From contig NZ_JAOCKJ010000012.1 in the NCBI RefSeq assembly GCF_029844725.1, positions 27,482 to 91,481 on the forward strand: DNA of 64,000 bases, in the 5' to 3' direction. Source of the DNA: Pantoea sp. GD03673 (lineage in GTDB: Bacteria > Pseudomonadota > Gammaproteobacteria > Enterobacterales > Enterobacteriaceae). The translations under genes were made by a program, and so were the position numbers. Every line of letters starts with the position of its first letter. Positions within the stretch are counted from its first letter, which is position 1. Below are positions 9,883 through 15,940 of this stretch, one piece after another. A model generated the notes under the pieces. It saw only the letters and a list, made by a program, of their open reading frames with translations. It was not told where the DNA came from and did no database searches.

Positions 9883-10401
9883 GTGCTTTTTGACGCGCAG
9901 TTTTTTACCGGATGCCCCACCTTTGAGCAGTATGCGCGCCGTCAAAAGACGCGCGACGGCTTGGGCCGTGGGCTTTCGGTTTTTGCCGACATGGCTATGG
10001 ACGTCGGCATTTTCAAAGTACCGAAGCAGGAGCTTATGTCGCGCAGCGGCATGAGTAACCGCCAGCTGAACTATTTCGGCGGCGTGAAGGGGATCAGTTA
10101 CATCTTGAGAAAATCATTAACAGAAGGACGCGGACGCATGACTACGGCACAGATCGAAGGTTTGAGCAAAATTGGAATCGGTGCCATTACGTGCAGCTAT
10201 GACCGCGCCTTGCTGAAGATGAAAGAGGATCCGGAATTGCTGATGCGCCGGGAAGCGTGGGAGGCGGGTTACTTTGTGTCGCTTGAGCAGGAGCATGGAG
10301 GCTGTGACGTGCTGATACTGACCCGACCGGACGGCGGCGTTGAGATACATGAACTGAGCATTAATGATATGCGCGTCAGCGACTGGGTAGTTATCAGCTG
10401 A
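9883..10401 (+). CDS. Protein with Tad2/DUF2829-like C-terminal domain
   Basis: The GTG start directly follows the previous stop. The N-terminal ~95 residues are basic and unrecognised. The C-terminal part resembles DUF2829/Tad2: RREAW near residue 122, a short strand pair, and a closing LSINDMRVSDWVV that mimics the family's W-x-PSQ-x-D-(M/I)-LAEDW ending. Tad2 proteins sponge the cyclic ADP-ribose signal of Thoeris defence. A second protein with this ending lies at 14857-15441. The similarity is by pattern only. The family also contains members of unknown function. Confidence 0.45.
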   Translation: MLFDAQFFTGCPTFEQYARRQKTRDGLGRGLSVFADMAMDVGIFKVPKQELMSRSGMSNRQLNYFGGVKGISYILRKSLTEGRGRMTTAQIEGLSKIGIGAITCSYDRALLKMKEDPELLMRREAWEAGYFVSLEQEHGGCDVLILTRPDGGVEIHELSINDMRVSDWVVIS

Positions 10402-10697
10402 TGGGCCAGGATAAGCCATACCACTACCATACTGTCTGCTACATGGGCGACAACGGGAAGATGAGATCCGGAATCGTCCAGCTGGCCACACGTCAGATTT
10501 CCCGCCAGACGCTTGAGAACGTCCGGGCTACGCTTAGCTTTGACGAAAACGCAGTGCTGATCTCGCACAGCTACCTGGGCAGGATGACGCAGACAGAGTA
10601 TGAGACCGGCGAGATCAAGGTGCCGTCTGTACTGCTGAACGTGCTGATGATTATCACTGTGGCCGCCATAGCCGTAACGGCGCTGAAACTGCTGTAA
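10401..10697 (+). CDS. Small C-terminally anchored membrane protein (98 aa)
   Basis: The ATG overlaps the preceding TGA by one base (TGATG), which implies translational coupling. The first ~70 residues are polar. Residues 75-97 (VLLNVLMIITVAAIAVTALKLL) form a C-terminal membrane anchor, so the soluble part probably faces the cytoplasm. No family is recognised. Confidence 0.55.
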   Translation: MGQDKPYHYHTVCYMGDNGKMRSGIVQLATRQISRQTLENVRATLSFDENAVLISHSYLGRMTQTEYETGEIKVPSVLLNVLMIITVAAIAVTALKLL

Positions 10698-10703
10698 CCC
10701 TCT

Positions 10704-10736
10704 GCTGGTGGCGGAGTCCACGATAACGCCACCAGC
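10704..10736. terminator. Hairpin built from two opposed Chi sites
   Basis: GCTGGTGGCG (10704-10713) and CGCCACCAGC (10727-10736) form a perfect 10-bp inverted repeat seven bases after a stop codon. Each arm contains a complete Chi octamer. There is no T-run, so it is a weak intrinsic terminator at best and may instead protect the 3' end of the mRNA. Confidence 0.5.
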
Positions 10737-10762
10737 AATCTCACCTTTATAGTTTAATCAAA

Positions 10763-10794
10763 TCTAAGAAAACTCTTAGACAGTGGTTAATTTC
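10763..10794. promoter_or_regulatory. Candidate operator palindrome plus CAGTGGTTAATTTC box
   Basis: TCTAAGA (10763-10769) and TCTTAGA (10774-10780) form a 7-bp inverted repeat with a 4-base gap. It abuts CAGTGGTTAATTTC (10781-10794). Both elements recur upstream of other operons in this window. They lie 45 bp before the coiled-coil gene at 10839, so they probably control it. Confidence 0.5.
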
Positions 10795-10838
10795 GAGTTA
10801 TCATCCGCCGCAAATTACACGCGGATCTGATTCTCAAT

Positions 10839-12128
10839 ATGACTACACTCGCTCCACTCCAGCAGCTGCAAAATCTCCCTGTATGCAACGTCGATGACGA
10901 TGTTCTGCACCAGGCGTTTGTCACCGCTTACAGCCAGCTTAATTCCATCCGTAAACGCCTGACGCTTGATGACCTGGAGCTGCGGCTCCTTGACAACTGC
11001 ACGAACGCTCTGGAGCAGATCCAGATCGACATCGGCATGCGGCTCAATCATGAGGCTGACACCTACAACCTGCTATTAGACGCACTGGAGCAGGTACAGC
11101 AGCAGCTGGGTGCGCAGTCCGCACTGGTCAACGAAGTAACAAAAATTCGTCTCGATGCCGAGAACGCCATTGAAGATGCCCGTGAGGCGGCTACTCAGAG
11201 GGTGCTGGAGGCGGACAACCGCGTAATTAATGCAGAGAATCAGCTTGAGGGTATCAGGTCTGCCCTGACCACCGCGCAGCTGGCGTTTACCTCTGTCTCA
11301 CAGGAATATGAACAGTATCGTCGCAAGAATCCTGAGCGCCTGGCGCGAGACCTGAATGAGCGTGACAAAACCATTTCACAGCAGCGCGCCGATCGCAAAA
11401 AAGACAGCCTTAAGCGGCAGGAACTACAGAGCAAACTCAACATCGCGGATAAGGTTGTCGGAGAAGAGCGCCGCCAGCGCGCCGCAACGGCCAATGACCT
11501 GATGAAGACGACCGCTCTTTATAACCACCTGAAGGAGCGTGTCGAGTTTCATGATGGCCGGGAAGATGTGCAGCAGTTCCTTCTTCAGCTGCCGGATGGC
11601 TCTGGCGACGTGGGCTGCTACATCTACAACTTCCACTTTGGCCTGAGCGTTTTCCACGGTGTCCGGGATGTGTCTATCGAGACGGCTGATTTCCACTTTC
11701 AGATCCGTACCGCGATGATGCTGGCAATGGACGTGGTGCCGGGGATATGGGGCAACCCGGTCTTCCGCCTGCTGCCTGAGCTTGCGCCGATGTGGGACAC
11801 GGCTATCAATGACGAGCTGCACACACGGATAATGAAGCGCCTGGCGCAGGATTTCCCGCGTCTTCACCAGCGCATTCTTGACGGTAAGGCTGCGCCTGTT
11901 TCCGAGCTGGCCATACCGACACGCCTCCTTAACGTTCTGACAAAGGCCGGGTATGAGACGGTTGCAGATGCTGGTGGTGAGTTACCTGACGAGCTGGCAA
12001 AAGTGAGGGGGCTGAGTGAGGCCTCAGTGATTGAAATTCGTGCTGCCGTGAACAGCTGGTGCATAAAGTGGGCGCAGGAGAACGGCGACATTGAGAATAT
12101 CAGAAACCCCAAAGTAAAGCGCCGCTAA
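10839..12128 (+). CDS. Coiled-coil protein with RNA-polymerase alpha-CTD-like C-terminus
   Basis: Residues ~75-240 are rich in charged heptads (long coiled coil). Residues ~245-345 form a globular segment. Residues ~355-407 (SELAIPTRLLNVLTKAGY, then ELAKVRGLSEASVIEIRAAV) resemble the helix-hairpin-helix C-terminal domain of RNA polymerase alpha, which contacts DNA and activators. A basic tail follows. The gene has its own control region (10763-10794) and is followed by a terminator at 12260-12299. A DNA-binding or transcription-modulating role is an inference from the C-terminal domain only. No family name is recognised. Confidence 0.6.
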   Translation: MTTLAPLQQLQNLPVCNVDDDVLHQAFVTAYSQLNSIRKRLTLDDLELRLLDNCTNALEQIQIDIGMRLNHEADTYNLLLDALEQVQQQLGAQSALVNEVTKIRLDAENAIEDAREAATQRVLEADNRVINAENQLEGIRSALTTAQLAFTSVSQEYEQYRRKNPERLARDLNERDKTISQQRADRKKDSLKRQELQSKLNIADKVVGEERRQRAATANDLMKTTALYNHLKERVEFHDGREDVQQFLLQLPDGSGDVGCYIYNFHFGLSVFHGVRDVSIETADFHFQIRTAMMLAMDVVPGIWGNPVFRLLPELAPMWDTAINDELHTRIMKRLAQDFPRLHQRILDGKAAPVSELAIPTRLLNVLTKAGYETVADAGGELPDELAKVRGLSEASVIEIRAAVNSWCIKWAQENGDIENIRNPKVKRR

Positions 12129-12150
12129 TCCCTCCTTTTATGCTTTGAGA

Positions 12151-12170
12151 ATCTAAGAGTTTTCTTAGAT
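12151..12170. promoter_or_regulatory. Candidate operator palindrome
   Basis: ATCTAAGA (12151-12158) and TCTTAGAT (12163-12170) form a perfect 8-bp inverted repeat with a 4-base gap. This is the best-formed copy of the recurrent CTAAG/CTTAG element. It lies 23 bp after the coiled-coil gene and ahead of the gene-poor structured region. Confidence 0.5.
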
Positions 12171-12259
12171 TTTCATTGCTTCATCACTCCGTTTTGTGTA
12201 CATTCCTCCCCGCTGACAAGAGCTTTACGGCTCCGTGCAAAAATCATAATAGGCATTTG

Positions 12260-12299
12260 GCGGATTAATCATAACTGTCTGTTTAATCCGCTCTTTTTT
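12260..12299 (+). terminator. Strong rho-independent terminator
   Basis: A perfect 9-bp stem, GCGGATTAA (12260-12268) with TTAATCCGC (12283-12291), is followed by TCTTTTTT. It would end either the coiled-coil gene transcript or a short RNA starting after the palindrome at 12151. Confidence 0.8.
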
Positions 12300-12353
12300 C
12301 ACAAATCAGAGTCTATTCCAGAGTAGGCTATGCTGTGTGTAGTAGGGTTTTTG

Positions 12354-12378
12354 GCCCGGTAGTTTCCGGGCTTTTTTT
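12354..12378 (+). terminator. Second rho-independent terminator
   Basis: Stem GCCCGG (12354-12359) with CCGGGC (12366-12371) is followed by seven T. It lies only 55 bases after the previous terminator, which suggests a separate short transcript between them. Confidence 0.65.
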
Positions 12379-12556
12379 CAGGTTCAGCCATGAGTGCATT
12401 AGGGTGTGCTGACGGCTGAAACGGGGAAAACGCTTTAGCAAGCGAGGCAAACGCACTGCAAATCTGGCGAGGTTTCCTGACCTCATACGTGACGCAAGCG
12501 GGCAGGTTGACCAGATACCTAAGTGTCCGCGCCGGGTATGTACCGGCAAGTATTCA

Positions 12557-12629
12557 GCATGGGTAGCGAAGAGGCCGAACGCAGAAGTTGTTAAGTCCGC
12601 CGCCGGTTCAAATCCGGCCCCATGCACCA
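12557..12629 (+). tRNA. tRNA-like element, Asn(GTT)-like loop, non-canonical anticodon stem
   Basis: A perfect 7-bp acceptor stem (GCATGGG with CCCATGC), a perfect 5-bp T-stem around loop TTCAAAT, and an encoded ACCA 3' end are all present. A D-arm-like segment has a GCG/CGC stem. The sequence TTGTTAA is in the right place for an Asn anticodon loop (GTT), but the flanking bases do not make a standard 5-bp anticodon stem, and the element is about three bases short. It is either a degenerate or atypical tRNA, or a tRNA mimic that is part of a larger RNA. Confidence 0.45.
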
Positions 12630-12802
12630 GTTCGTAACGGGCCGCCCCCGGTTATTACCTTTTCCGGGTGTGTTATGAGTAAGGTGAACGGCAAGTAGCC
12701 CCTCCTGTCATGGCAGTGAACGCGGTTGATGGACTAATCCCGCGCAAAGAATGCCCCATGAGGCTTAAACACGTACCCGCCTGATCCTCGTAAGGGATCA
12801 CT

Positions 12803-12879
12803 ATTTGTGAGCGTGCTGGTGCTTCTGTCGTTTTACTGGCGTTTGGCGAAAGATTACCTCTGTCAGCGCGCTCACAAAT
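12803..12879 (+). ncRNA. Long-stem RNA hairpin domain
   Basis: ATTTGTGAGCG (12803-12813) pairs perfectly with CGCTCACAAAT (12869-12879), enclosing 55 bases. An 11-bp perfect stem in a region without a gene suggests selection for RNA structure. Its function is unknown. Confidence 0.4.
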
Positions 12880-13171
12880 GGGGGAATGCGGCTATGCGCA
12901 CGCGGGACGGAACAGTTACCTGACGTTTTGCAAATTCCTTTACATGACCCGTCCGTAGATTCCGTATCGGACAGCTGGTGGCACCAGCCCCCCATGCATT
13001 ACACGTCAACACCAGGCGATGCCCTGTTTACTGGCTAATTTGGCTGGTGGCGGGGCAGGGTATCGGCAGACCTCAACACGCCGTGACGGCTGGGAAAGAC
13101 CAGCTCACAACGGCGAGGACACTGGCAGGTGACTAAAAATAACACCTGGCGCGTGGTTGCTCAGTGTTCTC

Positions 13172-13310
13172 GACCGTTGTGGTGATCGCTTTAACACACC
13201 GTAGGAGTTGTGGATCCGGAATCCACGGGGCGGAAGCCTTGCCTGTGAATTAACACGGGCGGTCAGCGATGGGCTGCGAAAGCAAAGCGGGTTTAAGTCC
13301 CGCCTCATTG
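13172..13310 (+). ncRNA. Multi-hairpin RNA-like element with T-arm mimic
   Basis: Hairpins occur in series: GTGGAT/ATCCAC (13210-13226), a 7-bp stem GCCTGTG/CACGGGC around AATTAA (13241-13260), TGC-GAAA-GCA, then a 5-bp GCGGG/CCCGC stem with loop TTTAAGT resembling a tRNA T-arm. CGATGGG before and CTCATTG after these last two can pair along seven bases if G-U pairs are allowed. The element opens with CCGTTGTGGTGATCGC, a sequence repeated at 13572 and 14383. This is a candidate structured RNA of unknown class. Confidence 0.35.
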
Positions 13311-13369
13311 AACAATCGCGCTAACGGAAAACGATCACAACAACCCCATTTCCCACGACAGGACGCATT

Positions 13370-13498
13370 ATGTCGTTATCAGAGTTTGCTGCAGAGCACC
13401 CGTTTCTCACCGTGATTTACGCGCTGGTGGCCATCTATGCTATCGAGACGTTCATTAAGGCAGTAAGAGGCGGCAGGAAGAAGCAGCGCCGCAAATAG
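13370..13498 (+). CDS. Tiny membrane protein with basic tail (42 aa)
   Basis: The ATG at 13370 follows a good ribosome-binding site (CAGGACGC). Residues 10-29 (PFLTVIYALVAIYAIETFI) form one membrane helix, and the C-terminal 14 residues are strongly basic (RGGRKKQRRK). A Chi octamer (13423-13430) is embedded in the coding sequence. The form fits many small phage membrane proteins. Function unknown. Confidence 0.5.
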   Translation: MSLSEFAAEHPFLTVIYALVAIYAIETFIKAVRGGRKKQRRK

Positions 13499-13743
13499 AG
13501 CACACCAACAGGAAAGAGCATTGATGCTTTGCGCAAAGCGCCATTGGACTAGGAATGGTCAGTGCTCTATCCGTTGTGGTGCATTCGCAGTTGCTGCTGC
13601 GATCGCAAGACTGGCCCCCGATTCTTCAGTCGCGTACACAGGGGTTAAAGCCGCCAGTAACCAGGTTGACCAGTCACTTGAGAGGTTATTTGCCGGGTAT
13701 GGCACCGGCCACCACCAACGTCATCAATTACCACAGGCAGATT

Positions 13744-14139
13744 ATGAATCCGAATAAGCAGATTATTGTCGCACATGCTGTACCAGTCGCCGTCAGTCGC
13801 GTTATGACGAGCATTGATGAATATAAATTTGTCATTGAGGGTAGTCAGTCACAGGAACAGGTGATGCTCTCAGAAGCAGATCTTATGGCTAAATATCTGC
13901 CGGTCGGTGATATCAGTCATTTGCCTGAATTTCTCCAGCGCGTCCATATTGAGCGCGCCCAGCTTGCGCACAAGGTCAGCAAACTAACTGCTTACATCAG
14001 CACTGCTGGTTTTCTGGAGCTGCACGACAATGACCGTCACCTGCTTGAGCATCAATTAGATGCTATGAGTGCTTACCGCCGTATCCTGGATGAGCGGATC
14101 GATAATCACGCAGGAAAGCTGCTGGAAAAATTAGCTTAG
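13744..14139 (+). CDS. Conserved phage protein with helical RVHIERAQLAHKVSKL domain
   Basis: The open frame extends upstream to 13555, but the composition before 13744 looks non-coding. I chose the ATG at 13744, giving 131 residues starting MNPNKQIIV. The C-terminal half (FLQRVHIERAQLAHKVSKL, then HQLDAMSAYRRILDERI) matches a short helical domain I associate with small phage proteins of unknown role, recognised by its pattern of R-x-x-x-E-x-x-x-L-x-x-K and M-x-x-Y. It is predicted cytoplasmic. Confidence 0.6.
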   Translation: MNPNKQIIVAHAVPVAVSRVMTSIDEYKFVIEGSQSQEQVMLSEADLMAKYLPVGDISHLPEFLQRVHIERAQLAHKVSKLTAYISTAGFLELHDNDRHLLEHQLDAMSAYRRILDERIDNHAGKLLEKLA

Positions 14140-14221
14140 AATTAATTGAGCTGGTGGCCATTAGGGTTATTCGGGCAATATTGATGATACCTGACCGCCA
14201 GCTTATCTGGACACAAAGCGC

Positions 14222-14344
14222 ATGAGTGACAGCACCTACACAAAGACCATCCGAGCCATGCAGTTTGTCATGTTTCACTGTCTGCTTAATGCCGGACTGT
14301 TTGCCGGTCACAAATGGCTTATCGCGCAGCTGGTGGCGGGCTGA
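14222..14344 (+). CDS. Tiny membrane-associated protein (40 aa)
   Basis: MSDSTYTK is followed by a hydrophobic stretch (residues 13-38, FVMFHCLLNAGLFAGHKWLI) and a Chi-containing end (14329-14336). It is preceded by ordinary spacing from the 131-aa gene but only a weak ribosome-binding site. It is similar in style to the 42-aa protein at 13370. Treat as probable. Confidence 0.35.
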   Translation: MSDSTYTKTIRAMQFVMFHCLLNAGLFAGHKWLIAQLVAG

Positions 14345-14373
14345 GACAGGACAACAGGTAAGAGCGCCTGCAA

Positions 14374-14486
14374 TGTGCTTTTACCGTTGTGTTGTCGCTT
14401 AACGGAAGCAACCGCCGTTCCATGTAACAGCCGCAAGGCCTGATGGGGACAGACGGACGGTAGCCGGTTCGAATCCGGTCAGCACA
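14374..14486 (+). ncRNA. Structured element ending in a T-arm-like hairpin
   Basis: TGTGCT (14374-14379) can pair with AGCACA (14481-14486). Directly before the latter is a T-arm-like hairpin, GCCGG-TTCGAAT-CCGGT (14463-14479), with the canonical T-loop sequence. The interval between is about 82 bases, too long for an ordinary tRNA, and starts with CCGTTGTGTTGTCGC, related to the repeats at 13174 and 13572. It may be a degenerate tRNA or a member of the local RNA family. Confidence 0.3.
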
Positions 14487-14626
14487 ATGCCATTACAGCC
14501 ACCCGGCCACGCGCCGGCGCAGGCTTCAAATTATCGCCGTGCGTATCCCACGCCGGATTTAACCAGGTGAACTTTAATCACCGGCGCCTGCCGGGGATTC
14601 TGCACGCCTGCAGGAAGAGAAAACGC

Positions 14627-14854
14627 ATGAAGAAGATCGCACTGATGGGCGCAATTATGGGAAGCCTCGGCTGGGTAGCCCGTCGTCCGCCGACCGTTCC
14701 GGTCCCGCAGGTAAGAACGCTGCTGGTGGATGAGACCCGTCCACCCGCGCAGGAAGAGATCAAACAGGGAATACGTCGTTTGGCCACAAGCAATGCAGAC
14801 GTGAAGAAGCAAAGACAGGCAGCGCAGAAGCGCAAGCAGAAACGGGGCTACTGA
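14627..14854 (+). CDS. Small basic protein with N-terminal hydrophobic segment (75 aa)
   Basis: I chose the ATG at 14627 because CAGGAAGAGA precedes it at good spacing; the frame is open from 14567. MKKIALMGAIMGSLGWVA is a short signal-like hydrophobic segment. A proline-rich stretch and a very basic C-terminus (KKQRQAAQKRKQKRGY) follow. It ends two bases before the next start, so the two are probably one operon. Function unknown. Confidence 0.5.
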   Translation: MKKIALMGAIMGSLGWVARRPPTVPVPQVRTLLVDETRPPAQEEIKQGIRRLATSNADVKKQRQAAQKRKQKRGY

Positions 14855-14856
14855 TA

Positions 14857-15441
14857 ATGATGACCGCTCAACAATTAAATGCAACGATCGCCATGATTGC
14901 AGACGCAGAAGCCGACTATGCAGGCGATTACATGGCGCTGCTGGCTGTCATTGCCCGCCTGGGATACACCATTACAGAGACGTCTGAGCCCAAAACTGAA
15001 GGATACGCAGCCGTTATCAGCAAAAGCGGCCTGACAATGACCGGTTTTGGCGAAACCCTGAACCACGCCGCCTGTGCCGCGCTGATTAAGCTGAATGATC
15101 TTATCCTGCGCAACGAAGCGATGATTGATACCGGGGAACTGAGTTTCAGGCAGGAGCAAGCACCGCTGGCCGTCGCGCAGCTGTGGCTGTCAGAGGGCTG
15201 CAAGGTGGCGCGGGCAGCATGGGGGAAGGGGGTTCATCTGCGCCTCACCAGAGGGCTGACACGCGCAGCACTGAATGGATCAGATATGTATGGCGTACCG
15301 GCCCGCTACTTTGATTGCAGCCAAGATGTGGCCGTAACGCAGATGCCCCAGCTTTTGCTCATTGATACCGAAAAGCTAACGGTTTCCGACTGGGCGCCAG
15401 CCTCAACGGATCTTCTCGCAAGCGACTGGAGGCTGGTGTAG
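14857..15441 (+). CDS. Tad2 (DUF2829)-like anti-Thoeris candidate with extra N-terminal domain
   Basis: Residues ~104-194 fit the DUF2829/Tad2 pattern: LSEGCKVARAAWGKGVHLRL (R-x-x-W-G-K-G), a mid-domain substrate-loop region, and the closing DWAPASTDLLASDWRLV, close to the family's W-x-PSQ-x-D-x-LAEDW. Tad2 proteins are small tetramers that bind the gcADPR signal of Thoeris and so block abortive defence. Typical members are about 90 residues. Here ~100 residues (a helical, single-domain-looking N-terminus) precede the domain, an unusual fusion. It lies in a run of small accessory genes, where anti-defence genes are common. Signal binding is inferred, not shown. Confidence 0.6.
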   Translation: MMTAQQLNATIAMIADAEADYAGDYMALLAVIARLGYTITETSEPKTEGYAAVISKSGLTMTGFGETLNHAACAALIKLNDLILRNEAMIDTGELSFRQEQAPLAVAQLWLSEGCKVARAAWGKGVHLRLTRGLTRAALNGSDMYGVPARYFDCSQDVAVTQMPQLLLIDTEKLTVSDWAPASTDLLASDWRLV

Positions 15442-15839
15442 TGGAAACAGTTAAAATCAGTGACCTGGCAGCGCTGGAATGGCGCGCTGCTAACTGCCAA
15501 ATTACGTCTGTCTCCTGTAAACGCAGTTATCCCAGTGCCGGTACAGAAACTTCGGCTATGATCGTCGGCGGCACGGTGACGCTCGAGCTCCGAAAGAACT
15601 GTGGTGTGCGTTTCGCATGGCGGGCAGAGCAGCTGGTGGAGCATTTCGGTTCTACTCCCGGATTTTCCTACAGCGTAGACGCCGCGAAAGCCGGTACATC
15701 TCAGGAACTGATTTTTGTGGGTGATGCAGGGGTACATGTGCCATTAAGCGATTACAGCGCAGTCATCCTGCAGTTAGGAAGTGACATAGTAACTTTGTGG
15801 TCCCCAACCGTCAGCCACTACCTGAGAAGCCTCCGCTGA
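15441..15839 (+). CDS. Hypothetical protein (132 aa)
   Basis: The GTG overlaps the preceding TAG by one base (TAGTG), so it is translationally coupled to the Tad2-like gene and may serve the same pathway. The protein is a soluble alpha/beta sequence with no motif I recognise. The downstream base composition changes sharply to AT-rich cargo. Confidence 0.55.
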   Translation: METVKISDLAALEWRAANCQITSVSCKRSYPSAGTETSAMIVGGTVTLELRKNCGVRFAWRAEQLVEHFGSTPGFSYSVDAAKAGTSQELIFVGDAGVHVPLSDYSAVILQLGSDIVTLWSPTVSHYLRSLR

Positions 15840-15940
15840 CAGCCTGATATAGTGTAACTATGAAATGCTGTCGCAAGACAGCTAGACTTAGTGGTAATTT
15901 CAAGACATATTTTACGTGTTTTTTTAAAGGGAGCTAATTG

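Larger units (their letters stand above)
12380..13369 (+). other. Gene-poor structured region (probable non-coding RNA locus)
   Basis: About 990 bp have no open frame I can support. The frames that exist here lack ribosome-binding sites and plausible composition. The plus strand is dense in hairpins: 12783-12799 (GATCC/GGATC), an 11-bp stem 12803-12813/12869-12879, CTGG/CCAG near 13090-13103, GTGGAT/ATCCAC at 13210-13226, and a GNRA-type TGC-GAAA-GCA near 13273. It also holds one tRNA-like element (12557-12629). P1 carries a few tRNA genes, and large structured RNAs often sit beside phage tRNAs, but I cannot assign a known RNA family. Confidence 0.4.

Noticed and set aside
12328..12627. 99-codon minus frame over the tRNA-like element
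   Set aside because: The stretch MHGAGFEPAADLTTSAFG is the typical false protein obtained by translating the reverse strand of tRNA-like sequence.
13105..13308. 67-codon minus frame in the structured region
   Set aside because: MRRDLNPLCFRSPSLTAR is again the kind of false translation seen opposite T-arm-like sequence. It supports an RNA, not a protein.
12380..14486. Group I intron inside a tRNA
   Set aside because: I could not find the conserved P, Q, R and S core sequences or a homing endonuclease frame.
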